DNA of 64,000 nucleotides. Source: Paracoccus stylophorae. Lineage in GTDB: Bacteria > Pseudomonadota > Alphaproteobacteria > Rhodobacterales > Rhodobacteraceae. Position numbers and translations under genes: made by a program. How positions within the stretch are numbered: the stretch's first letter is position 1; the number at the start of each line of letters is the position of its first letter. Positions 37,654 through 45,775 of the stretch are shown here, piece after piece. The notes below the pieces were generated by a model that made no database searches, was not told the origin of the DNA, and saw only the letters and a list, made by a program, of their open reading frames with translations. The stretch is taken from assembly GCF_028553765.1 (NCBI RefSeq), contig NZ_CP067134.1, positions 973,001-1,037,000 on the forward strand. Direction: 5' to 3'.

Positions 37654-38580
37654 TCAATAGATCGCGGTCTGCCGGTCGTGGCCTTCGACGATCCAGCCGC
37701 GATACATCCCCTCGCAGTTGAAGGGCATGGCAACGGTGCCGTCACGATCCACCGCAATCAGCCCGCCCGAGCCGCCGATGGCCGTCAGGTCGGTCAGCAC
37801 GACCCGCTCGGCGGCGTGTTCCATCGACACGCCGGCAAGGCGGATGCGGGCGTCGATCTCGTGGGCCACGCACAGCCGCAGAAACATCTCTCCGTCGCCG
37901 GTGGCCGATATCGCGCAGGTCGCGTTGTCGGCGAAAGTGCCCGCGCCGATGATCGGGCTGTCGCCGACGCGGCCCGAGCGTTTCGCCGTCATCCCGCCGG
38001 TCGAGGTTGCCGCCGCAAGCGCACCGTGACGATCCCGCGCCACTGCGCCGACCGTGCCGTGGCGGCGTGCCGGATCGTCGTCCAGCGTGCCGGCCTGCTC
38101 CATGCGCAACGTTTCTTGCAGGGCGTCCCAACGCTCTGGCGTGCGGAAATAGTCGGCGTCGCGGAACGCCAGCCCCGCCTCGCGCGCGATGGACAGGGCG
38201 CCGTCGCCGATCATCAGCACGTGGCTGGTCCGTTCCAGCACGGCGCGGGCGGCCAGGATCGGGTTCTTCGGCCCGAACAGGCCGGCGACGGCGCCTGCGC
38301 TGCGGTCGCGGCCGTCCATCAGCGCGGCGTCCATTTCCTGCCGGCCGTCGCGGGTGAAGACGGCGCCGCGGCCGGCATTGTAAAGCGGCTCGTCCTCAAG
38401 CGCGCAGACCGCCGCCGTCACAGCATCCAGCGCCGTGCCGTCCTGCGACAGCACCGCCTCGCCCGCGTCCAGCACGCGGGACAGGGCGGCGTGATGCTGT
38501 GCCTCGCGCTGCGGGGTCATGCGGTCGCGCGGCATCACGCCGGCGCCGCCATGGATCGCAAGGCTGAAACCCTGTGTCAT
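37654..38580 (-). CDS. iaaA: Isoaspartyl peptidase / plant-type L-asparaginase (Ntn hydrolase)
   Basis: The 308-residue protein is an Ntn hydrolase: AIHGGAG at the start, EDEPLYNAGRGAVF (about 62-75), and the self-cleavage site HGTVGAV with nucleophile T176, followed by AATSTGG. It cleaves beta-aspartyl dipeptides and often L-asparagine. It sits divergent from cyanophycinase and cyanophycin synthetase genes. The likely job is to split beta-Asp-Arg released from cyanophycin into Asp and Arg. There is no signal peptide, so it should act in the cytoplasm. Confidence 0.92.
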   Translation of the reverse strand: MTQGFSLAIHGGAGVMPRDRMTPQREAQHHAALSRVLDAGEAVLSQDGTALDAVTAAVCALEDEPLYNAGRGAVFTRDGRQEMDAALMDGRDRSAGAVAGLFGPKNPILAARAVLERTSHVLMIGDGALSIAREAGLAFRDADYFRTPERWDALQETLRMEQAGTLDDDPARRHGTVGAVARDRHGALAAATSTGGMTAKRSGRVGDSPIIGAGTFADNATCAISATGDGEMFLRLCVAHEIDARIRLAGVSMEHAAERVVLTDLTAIGGSGGLIAVDRDGTVAMPFNCEGMYRGWIVEGHDRQTAIY

Positions 38581-38758
38581 CCTGTCTCCGATCTGACGGC
38601 GCGTGACGACGCGGTGTCGTGAAAGTTGCGCCGATGACCCTGATGTGACCGATCGGCGGGGCGGCGTCAAACCCGAGCGCCGATTCCGGTCGATTGGCAG
38701 GGTGGCGATAGCCGGACATACCATATAACGTCCCCGCATGAGGAACGGAGCGCAGAAG

Positions 38759-39619
38759 ATGAGCCTGCCCACCAAGTCTGGCACCAAGGGACCGCTTGTC
38801 GCGATCGGGGGGGCCGAGGACAAGACGTCCCGTGCCGACATCCTGCGCCGCGTTCTGGCGATGTCGGGAAAAGAGGCGCCGGTGGTCGGCGTCATCACCA
38901 CCGCCAGCAGCATCCCCGGCGATGTCTATGAATCCTATCGCACCGTCTTTTCCGCCATCAGCGAAGCCGAGGTGCTGGATATCCGCATCCGCCAGCGCGA
39001 GGAGGCGGCGTCCGACGCCATCGTCGACATGATCCGGCGTTCGGATGTCATCTTCATCTCGGGCGGGGACCAGATGCGGCTGACCAACATTCTGGGCGCG
39101 ACCGCCGCGATGGACGCGATCCGCGCGCGCCATGCCGAGGGCGCGGTGATCGCCGGCACCAGCGCGGGGGCGGCCTGCCAGTCGCAGACGATGGTTTATG
39201 GCGGGGCGGCAAACGATTCCCTGCGCAAGGGCGCGGTCCGGATGACCGCCGGGTTCGGGCTGGTGCCCGGCGTCATCATCGACACGCATTTTCTGGAACG
39301 CGGACGATTCTCGCGGCTGATGGAAATCGGCGCGACCAATCCCGAATATCTGGGCATCGGTCTGGGCGAGGATGCGGCCGTCCTGTTCGAGGACGACGTG
39401 ATGCGCGTCTTCGGTCCGGGGCATGTGATCGTCGTTGACAGTTCGCAGGTTACCGGTTCGAATGTCTTCGATCTCGCAGACGGTGAGGCGGTCAGCGTCA
39501 ACAACGTCATCATGCATGCGCTGGTCGATGGCTGTGGATACAGCCTGACGGACCGGCGAGTCCTGGGACCGGAAGAGCTCAGGGCCAAGAGCCTGGAGCA
39601 TAAGATTGAATATTCTTGA
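38759..39619 (+). CDS. cphB: Cyanophycinase
   Basis: The 286-residue protein has the S51-type serine nucleophile elbow GTSAGA (S135), the upstream FISGGDQMRLTN and a closing EHKIEYS. It cuts cyanophycin (multi-L-arginyl-poly-L-aspartate) from the ends into beta-Asp-Arg dipeptides. There is no signal peptide, so it is the intracellular form. The ATG at 38759 has CGGAG 9 bases before it; an in-frame ATG at 38738 has no ribosome site. Its end overlaps cphA by 14 bases, so synthesis and breakdown enzymes are translated together. Confidence 0.93.
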   Translation: MSLPTKSGTKGPLVAIGGAEDKTSRADILRRVLAMSGKEAPVVGVITTASSIPGDVYESYRTVFSAISEAEVLDIRIRQREEAASDAIVDMIRRSDVIFISGGDQMRLTNILGATAAMDAIRARHAEGAVIAGTSAGAACQSQTMVYGGAANDSLRKGAVRMTAGFGLVPGVIIDTHFLERGRFSRLMEIGATNPEYLGIGLGEDAAVLFEDDVMRVFGPGHVIVVDSSQVTGSNVFDLADGEAVSVNNVIMHALVDGCGYSLTDRRVLGPEELRAKSLEHKIEYS

Positions 39620-42248
39620 ACATCGCGCCCTGCGCGGCCCGAACTATTACAGCCGTTATCCGGCCATCTACATGCGGCTGGACATCGAGGAACTTGAGGA
39701 CCGGCCCAGCGACAAGGTGCCGGGTATCGCCGAAAAGCTTCGCGACCTGATCCCCGGCATCTACGATCACCGCTGTTCGGTCGGAGAGCCGGGCGGTTTT
39801 CTGCAACGCGTCCGCAGCGGCACATGGGCCGGCCACATGGTCGAGCACGTGGCCATCGAGTTGCAGAATCTTGTCGGGTTCTCGGTCGGTTACGGCAAGA
39901 CCGTCGACAGCTATGACCCCGGCATCTACAACGTCGTCTATCGTTACCGCGACGAGGCCAGCGGCATCGCCGCGGGCGAGGCTGCGGTGCAGGTGGTTCA
40001 GGATCTTTACGACGGAAAGGATGTCGATCTGGCGCCGATCATCGACCGCCTGAAACAGATCCGCGACGCCAATGCGCTTGGCCCCTCGACCGGGGCCATC
40101 GTCAACGCGGCGAAGGAGCGCAACATCCCCGCCTACAACCTGACTGAGGGCACCAGCTATACCCAGCTGGGCCACGGCATCAAACAGCGCCGGTTCCAGG
40201 CCACGGTCACCGATGCCTCGGGGATCATCGGCCACTCGATCGCGGACGACAAGGAATGGACCAAGCAGATCCTGGCCGATGCCGGCGTGCCGGTGCCGCG
40301 CGGGCAGGTGTGCCATTCGTTCGAGGACGCGCAGGCGGCCGCCGAGTGGATCGGCTGGCCCGTCGTCACCAAGCCGCTGTCGGGCAATCACGGGCGCGGC
40401 GTGACCACCGACATCGCCTCGGTCGAAGATCTCAGATCGGGCTATGACGCCGCCGTCGCGCGGGCGCGGGACGATTACGGCGGGGTCATCGTCGAAAGCT
40501 ATATCAGGGGCGAGGATCACCGGATGCTGGTGATCGGCGGCAAACTGGTGGCCGCCGCGCGCCGCCGTCCCGCCCATGTGACGGGCGACGGAAAAAGCAC
40601 GATCCAGCAGCTGATCGACGTCGAGAACAGCGATCCGCGCCGGGGCGTCGGCCACGAAAACCTGCTGACCCAGATCCATGTGGACGAACAGACCCACCGG
40701 ATGCTGGAACAGGCCGGCCACGGGCTGGACACCGTGCTGCCCAAGGGCGAGATCGCGTTTCTGAAATCCACGGCCAATATCTCGACCGGCGGCACCGCGG
40801 CCGATCTGACCGACGAGGTGCACCCCGAGGTGAAATTCGCGATGGAACGGATCGCGCGGCTGGTCGGGCTGGACATCATCGGCATCGATCTGCTGGCCGA
40901 AAACCTGCATCTGCCGCTGGACCGGCAATCGGCCGGCGTGGTCGAGGTGAACGCGGGCCCCGGCTTTCGGATGCACATGTCGCCCACCCACGGCACGCCG
41001 CGCCCGGTGGGCCAGCACGTGGTCGAGATGCTGTTTCCCGATCCCACCGACGACGGCCGCATCCCCATCACCGCGATCACCGGCACCAACGGCAAGACCA
41101 CGACCACGCGGCTGACCGCACATATCCTGCGGCAGGCCGGATGGTCGGTCGGCATGGGCTGCACCGGCACGGTCGAGATCGACAACAACGTGATCCTGCG
41201 CGGCGATTATTCCGGCCCGGCGGCGGCGCAGGCGGTGCTGCGCGAACCCACGGTCGAACATGCCGTGCTGGAGGTGGCGCGCGGCGGCATCATGCGCCGG
41301 GGGCTGGGCTTTGACGAATGCGATGTCGGCGTGCTGCTGAACATCGCCTCCGACCACCTGGGAGAGCGGGACATCCACACGCTGGACGAACTGGCCCGCT
41401 GCAAGACGGTCGTGGTCGATGCGGTCAAGCGCGAGGGCGGCTATTGCGTGCTGAACGCCGACGATCCGCTGGTGATGGAACACGGCACCCATTGGGCGCG
41501 CGGCGAGATCATCTATTTCACCATGGACCCCCAGAACCCGGCGCTGACGGAACATCTGGAAAATCTGGGCATGGTCCTGACCGTCAGGAACGGCAAAATC
41601 GTGCTCTTGCGCGGCAAGGTCACGGTCGAGATCGTCGAGGTCAACGATGTCCCCATCGCGTTCGAGGGTCATGCGCCCTTCAACGTGCAGAACGCCATGG
41701 CCGCCGCCGCCGCGGCCGTGGCCCACGGGATCGAGATCGACGATATCCGCGCCGGGCTGCGGACCTTCCATCCGACGCCGGCCCAGATGCCGGGCCGCAC
41801 CAATTATTTCGAGGCGGACGGGGTCAAGTGCCTGATCGACTATGGCCACAACGTGCCGGCGCTGATCGCGCTGGAACCGTTGGTGAACGGGCTGGCCACG
41901 CAGCGCAAGATCGCGGTGGCGACCGCGCCGGGCAATCGCCGGGACGAGGATCTGGCAGCCCTGGGCGCGCAGCTGGCGCGGATGTGCGACACGATCTATG
42001 TCTATGAAACCGATGCGCGCGGACGCGCGCGTGGCGAGACCGCAAGGGTGATCCACGACGGCGCGGCGAATGCCGGCACCTCGGCGCAGGTGGAAACGAT
42101 CATGGACGAACACGACGCGGTGGCGCAGGCCATCGGTCAGGCAGAGGCGGGCGATTTCCTGTTGCTGCTGGTCGACGACATCGAGGGCACGACCGAACGG
42201 CTGAAGGGGCGCAGCTTTCCCCGGCAGGCCGAACTGGCGCAGGCCTGA
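39606..42248 (+). CDS. cphA: Cyanophycin synthetase (CphA1 type)
   Basis: The 880-residue protein has the full three-domain layout: N-domain beginning NILEHRALRGPNYYS, an ATP-grasp domain with SGNHGRG (259-265), and a Mur-ligase-like domain with P-loop GTNGKTTTTR (493-502). Both ATP sites look intact, so it should add aspartate to the backbone and arginine to side chains. CphA2-type dipeptide polymerases, which lose the second site, are less likely. The start is TTG inside the end of cphB with GGAG 8 bases before it. The MurE-like motif reads DYGHNVPAL where many CphA1 read DYAHNPAG. Confidence 0.94.
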   Translation: MNILEHRALRGPNYYSRYPAIYMRLDIEELEDRPSDKVPGIAEKLRDLIPGIYDHRCSVGEPGGFLQRVRSGTWAGHMVEHVAIELQNLVGFSVGYGKTVDSYDPGIYNVVYRYRDEASGIAAGEAAVQVVQDLYDGKDVDLAPIIDRLKQIRDANALGPSTGAIVNAAKERNIPAYNLTEGTSYTQLGHGIKQRRFQATVTDASGIIGHSIADDKEWTKQILADAGVPVPRGQVCHSFEDAQAAAEWIGWPVVTKPLSGNHGRGVTTDIASVEDLRSGYDAAVARARDDYGGVIVESYIRGEDHRMLVIGGKLVAAARRRPAHVTGDGKSTIQQLIDVENSDPRRGVGHENLLTQIHVDEQTHRMLEQAGHGLDTVLPKGEIAFLKSTANISTGGTAADLTDEVHPEVKFAMERIARLVGLDIIGIDLLAENLHLPLDRQSAGVVEVNAGPGFRMHMSPTHGTPRPVGQHVVEMLFPDPTDDGRIPITAITGTNGKTTTTRLTAHILRQAGWSVGMGCTGTVEIDNNVILRGDYSGPAAAQAVLREPTVEHAVLEVARGGIMRRGLGFDECDVGVLLNIASDHLGERDIHTLDELARCKTVVVDAVKREGGYCVLNADDPLVMEHGTHWARGEIIYFTMDPQNPALTEHLENLGMVLTVRNGKIVLLRGKVTVEIVEVNDVPIAFEGHAPFNVQNAMAAAAAAVAHGIEIDDIRAGLRTFHPTPAQMPGRTNYFEADGVKCLIDYGHNVPALIALEPLVNGLATQRKIAVATAPGNRRDEDLAALGAQLARMCDTIYVYETDARGRARGETARVIHDGAANAGTSAQVETIMDEHDAVAQAIGQAEAGDFLLLLVDDIEGTTERLKGRSFPRQAELAQA

Positions 42249-42329
42249 CCACGCCACGACTGACGGTGCGGGGGCAGGGCGTGCGCCGCCGCCGCCGCGG
42301 CGATTGCCACGCGACAGGAAGGACAGTGA

Positions 42330-43628
42330 ATGACCAGAAACGTGTTCGTCATCGGCCTGAACGAATTGAACGCCGACCGCCTCAGACGGCTGCGCGGGGT
42401 AGACGATGTGCAGTTCCACCCGCTGCTGACGCCGGCGCAGGTGTCGGAAACGCAGGAATTCGACATTCCCGCGATGCTGAAAGAGGCCGAAGACACGCTG
42501 GATGCCTTTGACGGGTCGATCGACGCCATCGTCGGCTATATCGATTTTCCCGTCTCGACCATGCTGCCGCTGCTGTGCCGCAAATACGGGGTGCGCAATT
42601 CATCGCTGGAAAGCATGTTGAAATGCGAACATAAATACTGGTCGCGCAAGGTCATGGCCGAGGCCATTCCCGACCACGTGCCCAAATTCACCGCCTTCGA
42701 CCCCTTCGACGACGACGCCTTGTCAAAGATCGGCGAGGCGGATCTGCGTTTCCCCTTTTTCGTGAAACCGATCAAGTCGTCGGGCTCGCGTCTGGGCTTT
42801 CGCATCGACAGCCCCGAGGATTTCGACTACGCCACCGAAAAGCTGCGCGCCGAGATCGGCCAGATTTCCGAGCCGTTTAACTATGTCATGGAACAGGCGG
42901 ATCTGCCCGACGACATCCGGGCGGTCGAGGGCCATTACTGCATGGCCGAGCAGGTGATCGGCGGGCGGCAATGCACGGTCGAGGGCTATGTTTACGAAGG
43001 CGAGGTCGTGCCCTACGGCACCGTCGATTCGATCCGCTATCCGCAGGTTCTCAGCTTCTTCTACTATCTCTATCCTTCCACGCTGCCCAGACGCGTGCAG
43101 GACAAGATGCACGAGATTACCCGCACGATCATGGGCCATATCGGCTATGACAACGCGGGCTTCAATATCGAGTATTACTGGGACGAGGTGCAGAACAAGA
43201 TCTGGCTGCTGGAGATCAACACCCGCATCGCCCAGTCGCATTGCGATCTGTTCGAGATGGTGGACGGCGTCAGCCACCAGCAGGTGACCATCGACCTGGG
43301 TCTTGGGCGCAGACCGGACATGCCGCGGGGCGAAGGCCCGCAAGAGGTCGCGGCCGAGTTCTTTTACCGCGTGTTCTTCACCGACGCGACCGTGGCCCGC
43401 GTGCCGTCGCGCGCCGAAATCGAGGTCGCGGCCGAACAGGTGCCGGGGACGCGCATCACCTCTTACGTGTCGCGCAACATGAAGCTGTCGGAACTGCCCG
43501 AACAGGACGCCTACAGCTTTGCCGTCGCCTCGGTCTGGATGGGGGCGCACAAGACCTCGAAACTGCTGTGGAATTACGAGCAGGTGATGAAGCGGCTGAA
43601 TTACGAGTTCACCGACATCGCGGAATAG
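42330..43628 (+). CDS. ATP-grasp family ligase of unknown substrate, cyanophycin-linked
   Basis: The 432-residue protein has an N-terminal Rossmann-like part (NVFVIGLNELN). An ATP-grasp domain follows: FFVKPIKSSGSRLG (about 147-160), CTVEGYVYEG (about 216-225), then the metal-binding pair in FNIEYYW and LLEINTRIAQSHCDLFEMVDG (about 274-310). Such enzymes join a carboxylate, via an acyl-phosphate, to an amine or thiol. GGAAGG precedes the ATG, 81 bases after cphA on the same strand. It may make an amino-acid or dipeptide derivative related to cyanophycin, or charge another substrate. I know of no assigned function. Confidence 0.8.
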   Translation: MTRNVFVIGLNELNADRLRRLRGVDDVQFHPLLTPAQVSETQEFDIPAMLKEAEDTLDAFDGSIDAIVGYIDFPVSTMLPLLCRKYGVRNSSLESMLKCEHKYWSRKVMAEAIPDHVPKFTAFDPFDDDALSKIGEADLRFPFFVKPIKSSGSRLGFRIDSPEDFDYATEKLRAEIGQISEPFNYVMEQADLPDDIRAVEGHYCMAEQVIGGRQCTVEGYVYEGEVVPYGTVDSIRYPQVLSFFYYLYPSTLPRRVQDKMHEITRTIMGHIGYDNAGFNIEYYWDEVQNKIWLLEINTRIAQSHCDLFEMVDGVSHQQVTIDLGLGRRPDMPRGEGPQEVAAEFFYRVFFTDATVARVPSRAEIEVAAEQVPGTRITSYVSRNMKLSELPEQDAYSFAVASVWMGAHKTSKLLWNYEQVMKRLNYEFTDIAE

Positions 43629-43709
43629 TCCGGCGGGCCGGTGGACTTCGCCCGTTCCCGCGGCGATAAGCGGGCAGACAGCCATGTCCCCAAAGCATCG
43701 AGAGCCTGA

Positions 43710-45728
43710 ATGAAGGTCGATACCGAACTGCCCCGCGATGTGCGGGAGATCGAGCATGTCGAAATCGCGATGCCCGATGGCACGCGGCTTGCCGCCCGCA
43801 TCTGGATGCCCGAGGGCGCCGAGGCGCGGCCCGTGCCCGCGATCCTTGAATACATCCCCTATCGCAAGAACGACAAGACGCTGGAACGCGACCACGCCCG
43901 CGCGCCGTGGCTGGCCGCGCAGGGCTACGCCTATGTCCGCGTCGATCTGCGCGGCACCGGCGAATCCGAGGGCGTGATGGAGGACGAATACACCCCTATC
44001 GAATTGCAGGATGGCTGCGACGTGATCGCGTGGATCGCCGATCAGCCCTGGTGCGATGGCGGCGTCGGCATCGTGGGAATTTCCTGGGGCGGGTTCAACG
44101 GGCTGCAGATCGCGGCGCTGCGCCCGCCGGCGTTGAAGGCCGTGGTGACCATCTGTTCCACCGACGACCGCTATGCCGACGACATCCATTACATGGGCGG
44201 CACGCTGTTGTGCGAACAGCTGTCCTGGGCATCGGTGATGTTCGGCATCAACACGCTGCCCCCCGATCCCGCGCATGTCGGCGACCGCTGGCGCGACATG
44301 TGGACGGCGCGGCTTGACGGATCGGGCCTGTGGCTGGAAACTTGGCTTGCGCACCAGACCCGCGACGAATTCTGGCAACACGGCTCGGTCTGCGAGGATT
44401 TTTCCGCCATCGAGGTGCCGGTCTATGCCGTCAGCGGGTGGGCGGACGGATATTGCCGGTCGGTGTTCCGGCTTGTCCAGAACCTGAAAGGCCCGGTCAA
44501 GGGGCTCGTCGGTCCGTGGGCGCACAAATACCCCCATCTGGGCGAGCCCGGACCGGCCATCGACTGGCTGACCGAAGAGACGCGCTGGTGGGATCACTGG
44601 CTGAAGGGTCGCGAGACCGGCATCATGGACGAGCCGCCCCTGCGGCTGTATCTGCAGGATCACGCCGCGCCCCGCAGCCATTACGCGCACCGGGACGGAC
44701 GCTGGATCACCGAACCCGCCTGGCCCTCGCCCCACGTGACCCGCACCGGCTTTGCCCTGGGATCGGACGGGCGTATGGCGGCCGAGGGTGCCGCCTTGCC
44801 GGACGCGGCCATGACCATCCGATCGCCGTTCTGGGTCGGCGTGCAGGGCGGCAAATGGTGTTCCTATGCCTTGCCCGGCGACCAGCCCGGCGATCAGCGG
44901 CGCGACGATGCCGGCAGCCTTGTCTTTGACACCGCGCCGTTGGACGCGGATGTGGACATTGCCGGCGATGCGTGCCTGACCCTGACGCTGCGGTCGGACC
45001 GGCCGGTGGCGCAGGTCGCGGCGCGGCTGGTCGATGTGGCGCCCGACGGGGCGGCCACGCGGGTCAGCTATGGGCTTCTGAACCTGACCCACCGGGACGG
45101 CCACGAAGATCCCGCGCCGCTGGAACCCGGTCGCGATTACGAAATCCGGGTTCCGCTGAAACACGTGGCGCAGACTTTCCGCGCGGGCCACCGGATTCGC
45201 CTCGCGGTCTCCAGCAGCTATTTCCCGCTGGCCTGGCCCACGCCGGAACCGGCGACGCTGACCGTGCTGCCGGGCCGGTCCCGGCTTGATCTGCCGATCC
45301 GTGCGGATGACGGCATCCGGGTGCCGGACTTTGCCCCGCCCCGCGCCGCCGCGCCGCTGGACGCCACCTATCACGTCACGCCGGCGGCGGAGTGGACGGT
45401 GGAAGAGGATCGCGACACCGGGCGGGTGACGGTCCTGATCCGCAATCACGAGGGGGCGGCCCTTATCGACGCGCATGATCTGTATCATTCGTCCGAGGGG
45501 CGCGAACGGTATTCCGTGCTTCCCGACGACCCCGTTTCGGCCGAGGGAGAGGTCGTCTGGACGCACGAGATGCGCCGCAACGATTGGTCGGTGAAGACGG
45601 TCACGACCACCCGCCTGACCGGCGACCGGAACACGTTTCGCATCGTCGCCCGGCTGCGGGCGTGGGAGGGTGAGGTGCTGGTGCGGGACCAAAGCTGGGA
45701 CACGCCGATCCCCCGGCATCTGGTCTGA
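43710..45728 (+). CDS. CocE/NonD (peptidase S15) family hydrolase, cyanophycin-linked
   Basis: The 672-residue protein has an alpha/beta hydrolase domain with DLRGTGESEG (about 87-96) and the nucleophile S125 in GISWGGFNG. The lid has WYD-type features, and a C-terminal beta-sandwich (about 400-550, with SGDA-like GDACLTLTL and FRAGHRIRLAVSSSYFP) is typical of X-Pro dipeptidyl peptidases, cocaine esterase and alpha-amino-acid ester hydrolases. There is no signal peptide. It follows the ATP-grasp gene by 81 bases. A cytoplasmic amidase or peptidase acting on an arginyl or aspartyl compound is a reasonable guess. Confidence 0.82.
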   Translation: MKVDTELPRDVREIEHVEIAMPDGTRLAARIWMPEGAEARPVPAILEYIPYRKNDKTLERDHARAPWLAAQGYAYVRVDLRGTGESEGVMEDEYTPIELQDGCDVIAWIADQPWCDGGVGIVGISWGGFNGLQIAALRPPALKAVVTICSTDDRYADDIHYMGGTLLCEQLSWASVMFGINTLPPDPAHVGDRWRDMWTARLDGSGLWLETWLAHQTRDEFWQHGSVCEDFSAIEVPVYAVSGWADGYCRSVFRLVQNLKGPVKGLVGPWAHKYPHLGEPGPAIDWLTEETRWWDHWLKGRETGIMDEPPLRLYLQDHAAPRSHYAHRDGRWITEPAWPSPHVTRTGFALGSDGRMAAEGAALPDAAMTIRSPFWVGVQGGKWCSYALPGDQPGDQRRDDAGSLVFDTAPLDADVDIAGDACLTLTLRSDRPVAQVAARLVDVAPDGAATRVSYGLLNLTHRDGHEDPAPLEPGRDYEIRVPLKHVAQTFRAGHRIRLAVSSSYFPLAWPTPEPATLTVLPGRSRLDLPIRADDGIRVPDFAPPRAAAPLDATYHVTPAAEWTVEEDRDTGRVTVLIRNHEGAALIDAHDLYHSSEGRERYSVLPDDPVSAEGEVVWTHEMRRNDWSVKTVTTTRLTGDRNTFRIVARLRAWEGEVLVRDQSWDTPIPRHLV

Positions 45729-45745
45729 TCCGCCCTTTCGGCGGA
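45729..45745 (+). terminator. Possible weak terminator after the cyanophycin operon
   Basis: TCCGCC-CTTTC-GGCGGA forms a 6-bp hairpin directly after the stop of the CocE-type gene. There is no T-run, so it may be only partly effective; murJ converges from the other side. Confidence 0.35.
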
Positions 45746-45775
45746 CGCCCCGCTGCTGCGCGGGTGCCGCGCCCT

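Noticed and set aside
38694..38729. A promoter or sigma-54 site before cphB (TTGGCA, CATATAAC)
   Set aside because: TTGGCA to TATAAC is 24 bases, too far for sigma-70, and the spacing and second box do not fit a -24/-12 element.
39606..42248. CphA2-type (dipeptide-polymerising) cyanophycin synthetase
   Set aside because: The second ATP site, the Mur-ligase P-loop GTNGKTTTTR, is intact and the protein has full CphA1 length.
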